NCBI RefSeq assembly: GCF_001629705.1
Contig: NZ_CP015378.1
Location: forward strand, 1,178,001-1,242,000
Reading direction: 5' to 3'
Source of the DNA: Fictibacillus phosphorivorans
GTDB lineage: Bacteria; Bacillota; Bacilli; Bacillales; Fictibacillaceae
Length of the DNA: 64,000 nt
This document shows positions 23,830 through 32,724 of this stretch, piece after piece. Under the pieces are notes generated by a model that was not told the DNA's origin, ran no database searches, and saw only the letters and a program-made list of their open reading frames with translations. Numbering within the stretch: position 1 is the first letter of the stretch; each line of letters starts with the position of its first letter. The position numbers and the translations under genes were made by a program.

Positions 23830-24105
23830 ATGGGGACAGAGTCAGTTGTTTTATTGCCAAAACGGTTGTCGATCGGACAGATCAATGAATTTGTCAATGC
23901 TGCTGGTTCTTTCGAGAGTGAAATTCTTTTCTTTTATCAAGGCATACAGATTAATGCGAAAGGCTTGCTCTCTGTTAATCTATTCTTTTTGTCACACTAT
24001 TCAAGAAATCAAAACGAACCGATCACACTTAGAATTGAAGGTTGTGATGCTCAAGAGGCTATCAAAAATCTATCTCTGATGCTGAATGGTTACTTAGAAC
24101 AATGA
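23830..24105 (+). CDS. Degenerate HPr/Crh-like protein in the kdp operon
   Basis: A 91-aa protein that follows HPr/Crh end to end: an initial strand, the first helix with INEFVNAAGSFESEI, FFYQGIQINAKGLLSV (Crh: EKDGKKVNAKSIMGL), EPITLRIEGCDAQEAIKNL (Crh: TEVTLIAQGEDEQEALEKL) and a final helix. The His15 region (GIHARPA) is replaced by RLSIGQI, and Ser46 after NAK is Gly, so both known phosphorylation sites are missing. It cannot carry phosphate for the PTS in the usual way and is better seen as a binding or regulatory scaffold. The start has CAGGGTGAAAAC upstream. Its place between the riboswitch and kdpF is unusual. The fold call rests on my alignment by eye. Confidence 0.65.
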   Translation: MGTESVVLLPKRLSIGQINEFVNAAGSFESEILFFYQGIQINAKGLLSVNLFFLSHYSRNQNEPITLRIEGCDAQEAIKNLSLMLNGYLEQ

Positions 24106-24128
24106 ACTAATAAAAAGAAGGTGTAAAA

Positions 24129-24236
24129 ATGTTAGATGTGATGATGGTTTTATTGATGGTTGGAATGCCTGTCCTAATGATGGGTCTTGCGAAATGGTCA
24201 TCGAGTGTTGTTGATGAAGGAAGTGTAAATAAATGA
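24129..24236 (+). CDS. 35-aa single-pass membrane peptide preceding KdpF
   Basis: The ATG follows AGAAGGTGTAAAA. The product starts MLDVMMVLLMVGMPVLMMGL, one methionine-rich membrane helix, and ends with the polar tail AKWSSSVVDEGSVNK. Its TGA overlaps the ATG of kdpF (ATGA), so the two are coupled. Its size, position and lone helix suggest a second KdpF-like stabilising subunit or a small regulator of the Kdp complex. The function is inferred from position only. Confidence 0.6.
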   Translation: MLDVMMVLLMVGMPVLMMGLAKWSSSVVDEGSVNK

Positions 24237-24313
24237 TGACTGTCATGTTTGGAGTAGCCGTTTTAACAACGGTGTATCTTCTTTACGTATTATTGAATCC
24301 AGAGAAATTTTAG
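24233..24313 (+). CDS. kdpF: KdpF, small subunit of the K+-transporting ATPase
   Basis: A 26-aa hydrophobic peptide, MMTVMFGVAVLTTVYLLYVLLNPEKF split over one helix, with the characteristic KdpF C-terminus LLNPEKF. It stabilises the KdpFABC complex in the membrane. It overlaps the preceding peptide gene by 4 bases. The AGGAGG that serves kdpA begins in its stop codon. Confidence 0.87.
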   Translation: MMTVMFGVAVLTTVYLLYVLLNPEKF

Positions 24314-24325
24314 GAGGTTTTTTCG

Positions 24326-25993
24326 TTGTTAGTCAGTTTACTCTCTATAGCTATAACTCTACTTATAGCTCTTTTGATTGCAAAACCAGTAGGAATTTAT
24401 TTAGCGAACTCGTTCAATTATTCAAATAAGAATAAAGTCTTTTATCCTTTCGAAAAACTGATTTATTCCATTAGTGGAATTAAAAATAAAAATCAATCTT
24501 GGAAAGTTTATGCATTATCGGTAATCGTGATCAATGCGATTATGATTCTATTAGTTTACTTAATCTTTCGTTTCCAAGGCAGTTTGCCTCTGAATCCAAG
24601 TAAGATTGCAAACATGGATCCAAGCCTTGCGTTTAACACAGCAGTAAGTTTTATGACGAATACGAATCTGCAGCATTACAGTGGTGAAAGTGGTTTATCT
24701 TATCTTTCCCAGATGATTGGCATTCTGTTTATGATGTTTGTTGCACCAGCTACAGCATTAGCGGTAGCAATCGCATTCATTCGTGGGCTAGCTGGCAAGT
24801 CTTTAGGAAACTTTTTTGTAGATATGGTCAGGGGTATCGTTCGTGTGTTACTACCGATTGCTTTTGTAACAGGACTCATCTTCGTTGCACTAGGAGTACC
24901 GCAGACATTAGATCCAACTGTTACAGCGACTACGGTTGAAGGCGGAAAACAAAACATAGCAGTTGGTCCGGTTGGTTCGTTTTTATCCATAAAAGAATTA
25001 GGGAATAACGGTGGTGGATTTTTTGGAGTTAACTCAGCTCATCCGTTTGAGAATCCTAATGCCATTAGTAACTTGATGCAGATCTTATTAATGCTCTTAT
25101 TACCGATGGCTTTACCGTTTACGTACGGAAATATTGTTGGAAATCCAAAACAGGGACGTATTCTTTTCGTTTCGATGACGATGATGTTCATTCTGTTCCT
25201 TGGCATCTCACTAAGTGCTGAATATCAAGGGAACCAAGCGATCAATGCTCTAGGCGTGCAACATGATCAAGGAAGCATGGAAGGAAAAGAAGTGCGATTT
25301 GGTGTTGCTCAATCTTCTCTTTACTCGGTTGTCACGACGGCTTCTGAAACAGGGGCTGTCAATACGATGCATGATACACTGACTCCGCTAGGCGGATTAG
25401 TTACTTTATCCAATATGATGTTAAATACCGTTTATGGCGGTATAGGGGCAGGATTTGTCAACGTCTTAATGTATGCGATTATTGGTGTTTTCTTATCTGG
25501 ATTAATGGTGGGACGTACCCCAGAATTCCTGGGCAAAAAGATTGAAGGGAAAGAAATGAAGCTGATTGCAGCAACGCTTTTAATCCACCCGCTGCTTATT
25601 CTAGGGGCTTCAGCTGTAGCTTTCTTTACACCACTCGGACATGAAGCAATTTCGAACTCAGGTTTTCATGGGATTTCACAAGTAATCTATGAATATACCT
25701 CTTCAGCAGCTAATAATGGTTCAGGTTTTGAAGGGTTAGGAGATGCGACAAACTTCTGGAATATTTCTACCGGAATTGTCATGTATCTTGGAAGGTTCTT
25801 CTCCATTGTAACAATGCTTGCGGTTGCAGGATCATTAGTTGTAAAACGAACCGTTCCAGAAACAATCGGAACGTTTAGAACAGATAACGGACTATTTGCA
25901 GGAGTATTTATTGGGGCTGTATTTATCGTTGGGGCTTTAACTTTCTTCCCAGTTTTAGTACTAGGCCCGATTGCTGAATATTTAACATTGTAG
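24326..25993 (+). CDS. kdpA: KdpA, K+-binding/translocating subunit of Kdp-ATPase
   Basis: A 555-aa membrane protein with about ten helices, the right size for KdpA (557 aa in E. coli). Selectivity-filter loops of the SKT superfamily are seen in AVSFMTNTNLQHYSGE, NNGGGFFGVNSAHPFENP, PLGGLVTLSNMMLNT and SAANNGSGFEGLGDATN. KdpA binds periplasmic-side K+ with high affinity. The start is a TTG 7 nt after AGGAGG. It is part of kdpFABC, which is switched on when K+ is scarce, and here it lies downstream of two c-di-AMP aptamers. Confidence 0.96.
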   Translation: MLVSLLSIAITLLIALLIAKPVGIYLANSFNYSNKNKVFYPFEKLIYSISGIKNKNQSWKVYALSVIVINAIMILLVYLIFRFQGSLPLNPSKIANMDPSLAFNTAVSFMTNTNLQHYSGESGLSYLSQMIGILFMMFVAPATALAVAIAFIRGLAGKSLGNFFVDMVRGIVRVLLPIAFVTGLIFVALGVPQTLDPTVTATTVEGGKQNIAVGPVGSFLSIKELGNNGGGFFGVNSAHPFENPNAISNLMQILLMLLLPMALPFTYGNIVGNPKQGRILFVSMTMMFILFLGISLSAEYQGNQAINALGVQHDQGSMEGKEVRFGVAQSSLYSVVTTASETGAVNTMHDTLTPLGGLVTLSNMMLNTVYGGIGAGFVNVLMYAIIGVFLSGLMVGRTPEFLGKKIEGKEMKLIAATLLIHPLLILGASAVAFFTPLGHEAISNSGFHGISQVIYEYTSSAANNGSGFEGLGDATNFWNISTGIVMYLGRFFSIVTMLAVAGSLVVKRTVPETIGTFRTDNGLFAGVFIGAVFIVGALTFFPVLVLGPIAEYLTL

Positions 25994-26014
25994 ATGCAGA
26001 GAGGTGAAAAAATA

Positions 26015-28129
26015 ATGGGTGCTCAAGGCTTAAGAACCAAAAAAGAATTATCTCAGTACGTACCTCCCCAAAAAGGTGGGAACGGACCTATGAAAAAGAA
26101 TCGTGAGGAAGTACAAATGAATAAAACAATGATGAATAAAGAAATCGTAAATCAGGCGATAAAGGAATCTTTTATTAAACTAGATCCAAGGATAATGATT
26201 AAAAATCCGATCATGTTTGTTGTTGAAATCGGTTTTGTGATTACATTATTACTAACCTTTTTGGGAGACCAAACTCAAGTTGCCTTCAATATTGCTGTAA
26301 CCATGATTCTGTTTATAACCCTCCTGTTTGCAAATTTCGCTGAAGCAATAGCGGAAGGAAGAGGGAAAGCTCAGGCAGACTCATTAAAGAAAACGAAAAA
26401 AGAAGTTTATGCTAACCTTGTGCTGGAAAATGGGAAAAACAAAAGAGTTTCATCAGCTGATCTTCGTAAAGGAGATATTGTTGTTGTAAAACAAGGTGAA
26501 ATGATTCCTGGAGATGGTGAAGTCATACAAGGTCTTGCCTCCGTTGATGAATCTGCCATTACAGGGGAATCTGCCCCAGTAATAAAAGAAGCTGGCGGTG
26601 ATTTTAACTCGGTAACAGGGGGAACACGAGTAGTAAGTGATGAAATTAAAGTGCGAATTACAGCAGATCCAGGAGAATCATTCCTTGATCGCATGATCTC
26701 CCTCGTAGAAGGAGCGAAGCGTCAAAAAACACCGAATGAAATTGCGTTAAGCACGGTTTTAACGAGTTTGACACTTGTGTTCATGATTGTAGTCGTAACA
26801 CTTCCATTCTTTACAAAGTATCTAGGTTTTGACATACCAGTACCGGTCTTAATTGCATTACTCGTTTGTTTGATTCCGACAACAATCGGTGGACTGTTAT
26901 CGGCAATTGGTATCGCTGGTATGGACCGAGTTACGAGATTTAATGTAATAGCTATGTCTGGTAAAGCAGTTGAAGCTGCAGGTGACATCAATACGATTAT
27001 TCTTGATAAAACGGGGACGATCACATTCGGTAACCGTATGGCGAGTGAGTTTGTACCTGTAGGATTTGAAACAAAGAAAACCGTCGGGGAATGGGCGGCC
27101 ATCAGTTCATTAAAAGATGATACACCAGAAGGTAAATCGGTACTGGAACTAATGAGAAAAGAGCGCTTACCATTTAATGAATCTCTTGGTGAAGAGGGAG
27201 AATTTATTGAGTTTAAAGCAGAAACGAGAATGAGTGGAATCGACTTAAAAGATGGAAGAGAAGTACGAAAAGGGGCTGTAGATGCGATTAAAAAATGGGT
27301 ATTGGCTTCTGGCGGTGAAGTGCCACATGACCTTGAAGAAAAAGGGAATCGAATTGCATCTGAAGGTGGAACACCGCTGGCGGTAGCTGTGGATCAGCAT
27401 ATATACGGACTAATTTATTTAAAAGATACCGTTAAGCCTGGAATGAAAGAACGTTTTGATCAATTACGGAAAATGGGAATCAAAACGATCATGTGTACAG
27501 GTGACAACCCGTTAACGGCTAAAACGATAGCAAATGAAGCCGGCGTGGATGACTTTATCGCCGAAAGTAAACCGGAAGATAAAATTGCTGTAATTAAGCG
27601 TGAACAAGCAGAAGGAAAATTAGTCGCGATGACTGGTGATGGAACGAATGATGCACCAGCACTTGCACAAGCGGATGTAGGTCTTGCCATGAACAGTGGA
27701 ACGACTGCAGCGAAAGAAGCGGCCAACATGGTAGACTTGGATTCCGATCCGACGAAAATTATTGAAGTGGTTTCCATTGGTAAACAATTGCTGATGACTC
27801 GTGGTGCGTTAACTACATTCAGTATCGCAAACGATATCGCAAAGTATTTTGCCATCATCCCAGCCATGTTCATGCTGGCGATTCCTGAGATGGAAGTACT
27901 CAATGTCATGAAGCTTGGCTCACCGATGTCAGCCATACTGTCTGCGTTAATCTTTAATGCGGTAATTATTCCTTTGCTCATTCCTCTGGCTATGAGAGGA
28001 GTAGCTTACAAACCGATGAGTTCAAATGCTTTATTAAAACGTAACCTTTTGATCTATGGTTTCGGTGGTGTAATCGTACCTTTTATCGGAATAAAATTAA
28101 TTGATCTGATTGTTCACTTGTTCGTGTAA
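26015..28129 (+). CDS. kdpB: KdpB, P-type ATPase subunit of Kdp
   Basis: A roughly 704-aa P-type ATPase. The order is an N-terminal extension, TM1-2, actuator motif [11 protein letters not shown]3-4 with [12 protein letters not shown], phosphorylation motif [10 protein letters not shown], nucleotide-domain sequences ([19 protein letters not shown]), hinge [18 protein letters not shown] and TM5-7. ATP hydrolysis at the Asp of DKTGT powers K+ import through KdpA. I choose the ATG at 26015 because AGAGGTG lies 7-8 nt before it. The first 35 residues, rich in Lys, Gly and Gln, are longer than in E. coli KdpB. Confidence 0.96.
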   Translation: MGAQGLRTKKELSQYVPPQKGGNGPMKKNREEVQMNKTMMNKEIVNQAIKESFIKLDPRIMIKNPIMFVVEIGFVITLLLTFLGDQTQVAFNIAVTMILFITLLFANFAEAIAEGRGKAQADSLKKTKKEVYANLVLENGKNKRVSSADLRKGDIVVVKQGEMIPGDGEVIQGLASVDESAITGESAPVIKEAGGDFNSVTGGTRVVSDEIKVRITADPGESFLDRMISLVEGAKRQKTPNEIALSTVLTSLTLVFMIVVVTLPFFTKYLGFDIPVPVLIALLVCLIPTTIGGLLSAIGIAGMDRVTRFNVIAMSGKAVEAAGDINTIILDKTGTITFGNRMASEFVPVGFETKKTVGEWAAISSLKDDTPEGKSVLELMRKERLPFNESLGEEGEFIEFKAETRMSGIDLKDGREVRKGAVDAIKKWVLASGGEVPHDLEEKGNRIASEGGTPLAVAVDQHIYGLIYLKDTVKPGMKERFDQLRKMGIKTIMCTGDNPLTAKTIANEAGVDDFIAESKPEDKIAVIKREQAEGKLVAMTGDGTNDAPALAQADVGLAMNSGTTAAKEAANMVDLDSDPTKIIEVVSIGKQLLMTRGALTTFSIANDIAKYFAIIPAMFMLAIPEMEVLNVMKLGSPMSAILSALIFNAVIIPLLIPLAMRGVAYKPMSSNALLKRNLLIYGFGGVIVPFIGIKLIDLIVHLFV

Positions 28130-28157
28130 CCGTTAGAAAAGAAAGGAATTGATTGAT

Positions 28158-28772
28158 TTGCAATCCCATTCATTAAATCAACATAATGAAAAAGTATTTA
28201 CCTTTAACAATATCGTTAAGATGCTACGACTTTCCCTCGCATTAATGGTAATATGTGGTCTTTTATATCCTGTGGTTGTCACAGGAATTGCACAAGTCGT
28301 TATGCCAAAGGAAGCGGATGGGAGTTTAATCTATAATGAAGATAAAGAAGTAATAGGTTCTGAACTTATTGGTCAAACGTTTACAAAAACCGAATACTTC
28401 AGCGGGCGTGTTTCTAGTATTGAGTACGACGCGGCAGGTTCTGGGAGTCCAAACTATGCACCTTCAAATGGAGATATGATGAAACGAATGAAAGAAAGCA
28501 TAGCTGTATGGGAAAAGGCTAACCCAGCTGTACCTGTTAACGAGCTTCCGATCGATTTGATCACAAACTCCGGGTCCGGACTCGATCCGCATATTACTCC
28601 TGAAGCTGCTGATGTACAGGTTCCAAGAATTGCAGAAGAAACAGGAATAAATGAAGAAAAACTAAAAAAAATGATTAAAGAAAATACTCAAGCAAGAGAG
28701 CTTGGTCTGTTTGGTGAACCTCGCGTGAATGTACTGACACTTAATATTGCTTTAGAGAAGTTGTTAAAATAG
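28158..28772 (+). CDS. kdpC: KdpC, chaperone-like subunit of Kdp-ATPase
   Basis: A roughly 204-aa protein with one N-terminal membrane helix ([21 protein letters not shown]). The large extracytoplasmic domain has the family signatures [40 protein letters not shown] and [10 protein letters not shown]. KdpC stabilises ATP binding and the KdpAB interface. The TTG at 28158 has AAAGGA at good distance; a TTG at 28149 is too close. A hairpin follows the gene before kdpD. Confidence 0.94.
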   Translation: MQSHSLNQHNEKVFTFNNIVKMLRLSLALMVICGLLYPVVVTGIAQVVMPKEADGSLIYNEDKEVIGSELIGQTFTKTEYFSGRVSSIEYDAAGSGSPNYAPSNGDMMKRMKESIAVWEKANPAVPVNELPIDLITNSGSGLDPHITPEAADVQVPRIAEETGINEEKLKKMIKENTQARELGLFGEPRVNVLTLNIALEKLLK

Positions 28773-28782
28773 TAGAAGACAA

Positions 28783-28816
28783 AGCCTTTACTCTAAACCT
28801 AGGGTAAAGGCTCTTG
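28783..28816 (+). terminator. Partial terminator between kdpC and the kdpD-like gene
   Basis: AGCCTTTAC pairs with GTAAAGGCT over a 12-nt loop, followed by CTTGCTTC. The T-tract is broken, so readthrough into the next genes is likely. Confidence 0.55.
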
Positions 28817-28861
28817 CTTCTTCGTTTGTAGATGATATGACGATGATAACGAGGTGCGTAA

Positions 28862-30016
28862 ATGTATGATGAATACCCTCATCTTAAAAGGAAAACGCCT
28901 GAAGAATTTCTACAGGAAATCTATCAAGATGAAAAGGGAAAGTTAAAGCTGTTTGTTGGAGCAGCACCAGGTGTAGGTAAATCGTATAGAATCCTTTTAG
29001 AAGCTCATGATATAAAAAAACAAGGAGTCGACATCGTAATCGGCTTAATTGAAACCCATGGAAGAAAAGAAACAGCAGATAGAATTAAAAATCTTGAAAT
29101 CATTCCTAAAAAAATCATTGAATACAAAGATAAAAAACTAGAAGAGTTAAATGTAGAAATGATCATTGAACGTCGACCAGATGTGGTGATAATTGATGAA
29201 TTGGCACATACCAATGTTCCGGGTTCAAAAAACAAAAAGCGATACATGGATGTTGAAGAAATACTTGATGCCGGAATCAATGTTGTATCAGCAGTAAACA
29301 TCCAACATATTGAAAGTGTTCATGATATTGTTCAGCATATTACAGGTGTAGCAGTTCGCGAACGAATACCTGATAGGATTCTAGAAATTGCACATGAAGT
29401 AATCTTAATTGACGTGACACCAGAAATGCTAAGGCAACGTTTAATAGAAGGTAAAATTTATGCGCAGGAAAAAATAGACCAAGCATTGAACAACTTTTTT
29501 ACAAAAAACAATTTAGGTGCACTGCGTGAATTATCTCTCCGTGAAATTGCAGATGATGTAGATGAAAAGCTCTTAAAATCCGATATCGTCTTTACCGATA
29601 GTGGTCCAACAGGTGTGGCAGAAAAAATTTTAGTCTGTGTACAATATGGTCCAAGTGCAGAAAAGCTGATCCGAAGAGGCTGGCGAATAGCCAATCGTTT
29701 AAATGCGGAATTATATGTATTGAATGTTTGGATCGATCACAGAGGGAACATTTCTCAAGAACAGCGAAAAAGAATCAGAGTCTGGAAAAAACTTGCTGTA
29801 GAATTTAACGCTAAATTTATTCTAGAAAGATTCAGACAAAGAAAAATACCACAAGTTATTACAGATGTCGCAAAAGAACATCATATTACTCAGATTATTT
29901 TAGGCCAATCGGCAAGAACGAGGTGGGAAGAGATTATAAAGGGTTCTATTGTCAACAGTATAATGAGAAATTCAAAAAACATAGACATACACATCGTTTC
30001 TGAAGAACAGTCATAA
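28862..30016 (+). CDS. kdpD: Truncated KdpD: N-terminal KdpD and USP domains only, no histidine kinase
   Basis: A 384-aa protein. The KdpD domain (about 20-230) has the P-loop FVGAAPGVGKSYRIL, ETHGRKET, DVVIIDELAHTNVPGSKN (Walker B) and INVVSAVNIQHIESV. A universal-stress (USP) domain (about 250-380) with AEKILVCVQYGPSAEKLIRRG and ITQIILGQSARTRWEE follows, and the protein stops there. The four membrane helices, GAF and kinase domains of full KdpD (about 900 aa) are absent. Short KdpDs of this form occur in other Gram-positives. In S. aureus the USP domain of KdpD binds c-di-AMP, so a soluble ligand sensor is plausible. Its partner kinase is unknown. Confidence 0.9.
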   Translation: MYDEYPHLKRKTPEEFLQEIYQDEKGKLKLFVGAAPGVGKSYRILLEAHDIKKQGVDIVIGLIETHGRKETADRIKNLEIIPKKIIEYKDKKLEELNVEMIIERRPDVVIIDELAHTNVPGSKNKKRYMDVEEILDAGINVVSAVNIQHIESVHDIVQHITGVAVRERIPDRILEIAHEVILIDVTPEMLRQRLIEGKIYAQEKIDQALNNFFTKNNLGALRELSLREIADDVDEKLLKSDIVFTDSGPTGVAEKILVCVQYGPSAEKLIRRGWRIANRLNAELYVLNVWIDHRGNISQEQRKRIRVWKKLAVEFNAKFILERFRQRKIPQVITDVAKEHHITQIILGQSARTRWEEIIKGSIVNSIMRNSKNIDIHIVSEEQS

Positions 30017-30058
30017 TTAATACAAATAAAATTTCAATCAAGAGGGGATTTACAAGTT

Positions 30059-30451
30059 ATGAATATTGCATTCTTTCTTCTTCCAAAGAAAGAAGTGATC
30101 TGTTTACATGCAGAATCAACCATTCGCCAGGCTATGGAAAAGATGGAGTATCACAGATACACCGCTGTACCTGTAATTGATGAAAAGGGACATTATATAA
30201 AAACGATCACAGAGGGTGACCTTTTATGGAAAATTAAAAACACAGAAGGTCTTTCTTTTCAAAATAGTGAGCATCATTATATTAAGGACATTATGGTAAA
30301 CAGGGACTATCAGCCTGTTCATATTGATGCTGAGATGGAAGACTTAATGTCGCTTGTTGCAGTTCAAAACTTCGTACCAGTTGTGGATGACAACGAAGTA
30401 TTTATCGGTATCATACGTAGAATGGACATCATTCATTATTTGAGTAAGTAA
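30059..30451 (+). CDS. CBS-domain-pair protein, possible DarB/CbpB-like nucleotide sensor
   Basis: A 130-aa protein made of two CBS motifs (about 10-60: STIRQAMEKMEYHRYTAVPVIDEKGHYIKTITEGDLL; about 75-128: DIMVNRDYQPVHIDAEMEDLM, FVPVVDDNEVFIGIIRRMDII) and nothing else. CBS pairs bind adenosyl ligands. The stand-alone type includes DarB (YkuL) of B. subtilis, a c-di-AMP sensor. The A-V-P-V-I-D and F-V-P-V-V-D elements are the usual ligand-cleft strands. It is the last gene after kdpD, 42 bases away, and is convergent with the two-component genes. Ligand identity is inferred from context. Confidence 0.82.
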   Translation: MNIAFFLLPKKEVICLHAESTIRQAMEKMEYHRYTAVPVIDEKGHYIKTITEGDLLWKIKNTEGLSFQNSEHHYIKDIMVNRDYQPVHIDAEMEDLMSLVAVQNFVPVVDDNEVFIGIIRRMDIIHYLSK

Positions 30452-30469
30452 TTAGATTTATGAAAAAAT

Positions 30470-30490
30470 GACCGGCTGGGTAGGCCGGTC
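30470..30490 (+). terminator. Hairpin at the end of the kdp transcript
   Basis: GACCGGC pairs with GCCGGTC over a 7-nt loop. It has no T-tract; a second AGGC/GCCT stem (30504-30522) follows. Possible factor-assisted or convergent terminator. Confidence 0.5.
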
Positions 30491-30573
30491 TCACTGGTGG
30501 GGAGGTAGGCTGTTGGATGGCCTAACCTAATTAAATCATAACACGAACGTGTGTTCTTGTAAATGTATTTTCC

Positions 30574-31986
30574 TTATTTTTTCCATTCTATTAAAAAAGT
30601 GCTTCCAGCAGTGGAACTTTTTTTGAGAACTAAATCTGCACCTAACGCTTTTGCCAGCATTTTACTAAATGGTAGTCCAAGGCCAAGGCCGCGCACTTTT
30701 AACTTTTTCTTTTCACCACGAAAAAACCGTTCAAAAATATAGGGCTGTTCATTTTCGGGAATCCCTGACCCTGTGTCTGTCACTTCAATCCTATTTTCGT
30801 ACAAGACAATGCTGATCATTTTTTCATCTCCTAAAGCTTGATAAGCATTGTTTAAGAGGTTAATGATGATCTGCTGTAAACGAAGTGGATCAACTTCTCT
30901 ATATATGAAGCTTTCTGGAACAATAGCCTTACACATAACTTCTTTGTTCTTGGTCATACTCCATTGGTGAACGATATCTTGAACAAGCTCGTTCATGTTG
31001 CATGTTTCATTACGCATTGTAAAAGCTCCGGCGGAAAGAGAGTTATAATCTAATAAATCTTCAATCATCCTTTGCAATCTATAAATTTCCTTCATTGTAA
31101 TCTGCAGAAATTCTTCTTTTTCATCTCCTGAAACAATTCCGTCTTTAACAGCTTGCACGAGACCACTAATAGACGTAACAGGTGTTTTTAAGTCATGTGT
31201 AACTCCTGCCAGTAATTCTGCTCGGAGCTTTTCTAAATGCTTCAACTTCGTACTCATCTGTTCAAAGGAAGTTAAAAGATCATAAATTTCTTGTTCTTTA
31301 GCATCTGTAGCTAATTGAATGTCGTAATTTCCATCTTTAATCTGAGAAGCAGCATGTGCCACATCTTGGATGGGTTTTAGAATCTTTTTTAATAGAATAT
31401 AGATGATCAACCATCCGAGAAGACCAAGGCTTATCAATAGGAAGATAGGAAGACGATAACCTTGATCCACATCTGAGAGGTTTGAGGCAGATTGTATGAT
31501 AATTACCCAACCTGCTTGGACTCCAGCGTATATTAAAGGTTTTTTGACTGCATAGGCAGACTTGCCATTCACTTTAAATTTGTTAGTTGTTTTTTCACTG
31601 TTTACTATTTCAACCGGGATAGCATTCAATTTTAATGTAGGTTTATTTGCATCTGGACCCTTTTTTATAGATTTTAGATTAAGAATGTTACCATTCAAAT
31701 CCGTAATATATAGTTCAGGTGGCTTTTCCATCTGCAGTGTTTCTGCGTGATTATCTAGTTTACGATTGAACCGACCTAAATCATTCTTTCTGTCTCCGGA
31801 TTCAATACGATCCGCTGTATCAGCTGCCATGTATTCCATGAGTGTTAAACGATTTTCTAAAGCCGTATGCCGTATCCACCACAAAGAACATAAACCTAAG
31901 ATTAGAAGACCAATAAAGAGGGTGAGGACATATCGGGTGGTCCAATACTTTAATAAAGTTGTTCTGTCTTTTTTATTCGTATACAC
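30574..31986 (-). CDS. Sensor histidine kinase of a two-component system
   Basis: A roughly 470-aa kinase. TM1 (about 12-35), an extracellular sensor of about 140 residues and TM2 (LPIFLLISLGLLGWLIIYILL) are followed by HAMP, then the H-box GVTHDLKTPVTSISG with the phospho-His, the N-box IIINLLNNAYQALGDE, G1 VTDTGSGIPENEQP, F-box ERFFRG and G2 GLGLGLPFSK. The GTG at 31986 overlaps the end of the response-regulator gene by 14 bases. An upstream ATG in that frame would lie deep in the regulator gene. Lying tail-to-tail with the kinase-less KdpD locus, it is a candidate partner only by position. Confidence 0.9.
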   Translation of the reverse strand: MYTNKKDRTTLLKYWTTRYVLTLFIGLLILGLCSLWWIRHTALENRLTLMEYMAADTADRIESGDRKNDLGRFNRKLDNHAETLQMEKPPELYITDLNGNILNLKSIKKGPDANKPTLKLNAIPVEIVNSEKTTNKFKVNGKSAYAVKKPLIYAGVQAGWVIIIQSASNLSDVDQGYRLPIFLLISLGLLGWLIIYILLKKILKPIQDVAHAASQIKDGNYDIQLATDAKEQEIYDLLTSFEQMSTKLKHLEKLRAELLAGVTHDLKTPVTSISGLVQAVKDGIVSGDEKEEFLQITMKEIYRLQRMIEDLLDYNSLSAGAFTMRNETCNMNELVQDIVHQWSMTKNKEVMCKAIVPESFIYREVDPLRLQQIIINLLNNAYQALGDEKMISIVLYENRIEVTDTGSGIPENEQPYIFERFFRGEKKKLKVRGLGLGLPFSKMLAKALGADLVLKKSSTAGSTFLIEWKK

Positions 31987-32656
31987 AGAATTGATACCCC
32001 AGTCCTCTAAGTGTTCGGATTTCTCCTTGTGTGTCTGGCCATGCAGCAAGTGCTTGACGAACTCGTTTGATCGATAAGTCTACAGCACGTTCGCTGCCAT
32101 AATAATCTAAGCCCCATATTTGTTCAATTAATATCTCTCTTGTGTAGGTGCGGTTTGGATGATTGGCCAAAAAGAGCAATAAGGAGGTGTCTTTTGGTGT
32201 TAGAATGATAGGCTCACCATTTATTTTTACAGAATGAGAGTCGAAGTTGATGCTCAGACTTCCATATTGTTTTGTGTTCTCGGTTTCTAGTACATTCGTA
32301 GATCGACGAAGGACTGCATGGACTCTCGCAATAACTTCTTCGCCGATAAAGGGCTTTGCTATGTAGTCATCTGCTCCTTGATTTAATCCTTTCAAGCGAT
32401 AATCGATGTCTCCTAAGGCTGTGAGCATGATAACAGGGCATGAACTATTTCGACGAATCTCTTGAAGGATTGACCACCCATCCTGATCGGGAAGCATTAC
32501 ATCAAGCAATACTAGGTTAAAGGAAGTTTCTTTGAACTGGTGAAGTGCGGTCTTACCGTCAAATGCTTGAACAACATCAAAGTTTTCGTGTTTTAAATAA
32601 ACACTTAGAACTCTCGATATGGTTACTTCGTCTTCTACTACTAATATACTTTTCAT
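31973..32656 (-). CDS. OmpR-family response regulator
   Basis: A 227-aa two-domain regulator. The receiver (1-115) has the acidic pair EDE, the phospho-Asp in LVLLDVMLPDQDGW, the Thr in VIMLTALGD and Lys in YIAKPFIGEE. A winged-helix effector domain (about 130-225; TPKDTSLLLFLANHPNRTYTREILIEQIWG, YGSERAVDLSIKRVRQAL, IRTLRGLGYQF) follows. The ATG at 32656 lies 7 nt after AGGAGG. It precedes and overlaps the kinase gene. A secreted repeat protein gene ending at a terminator lies upstream on the same strand. Confidence 0.93.
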   Translation of the reverse strand: MKSILVVEDEVTISRVLSVYLKHENFDVVQAFDGKTALHQFKETSFNLVLLDVMLPDQDGWSILQEIRRNSSCPVIMLTALGDIDYRLKGLNQGADDYIAKPFIGEEVIARVHAVLRRSTNVLETENTKQYGSLSINFDSHSVKINGEPIILTPKDTSLLLFLANHPNRTYTREILIEQIWGLDYYGSERAVDLSIKRVRQALAAWPDTQGEIRTLRGLGYQFCVYE

Positions 32657-32692
32657 GTCCATACCTCCTGTTACCCATACTATACTGTAAAA

Positions 32693-32719
32693 ATCCCCAG
32701 TATTATAGACTGGGGATCG
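32693..32719 (-). terminator. Terminator between the repeat-protein gene and the response regulator
   Basis: ATCCCCAGT/ACTGGGGAT around a 7-nt loop; on the minus strand TTTTTAC follows. Some readthrough could feed the two-component genes. Confidence 0.85.
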
Positions 32720-32724
32720 TACCT

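Noticed and set aside
23810..24079. An 89-codon frame across the HPr-like gene
   Set aside because: It lies in another frame and lacks family likeness; the frame at 23830 has the HPr pattern and a ribosome site.
27460..27981. A 173-codon reverse frame inside kdpB
   Set aside because: It is opposite to highly conserved P-type ATPase motifs and is a composition shadow; it has no ribosome site.
30574..32656. Calling the two-component pair KdpE and the kinase half of KdpD
   Set aside because: The kinase has a two-helix sensor and HAMP, unlike KdpD's four helices and GAF, and the pair is convergent to kdp. The link remains unproven.
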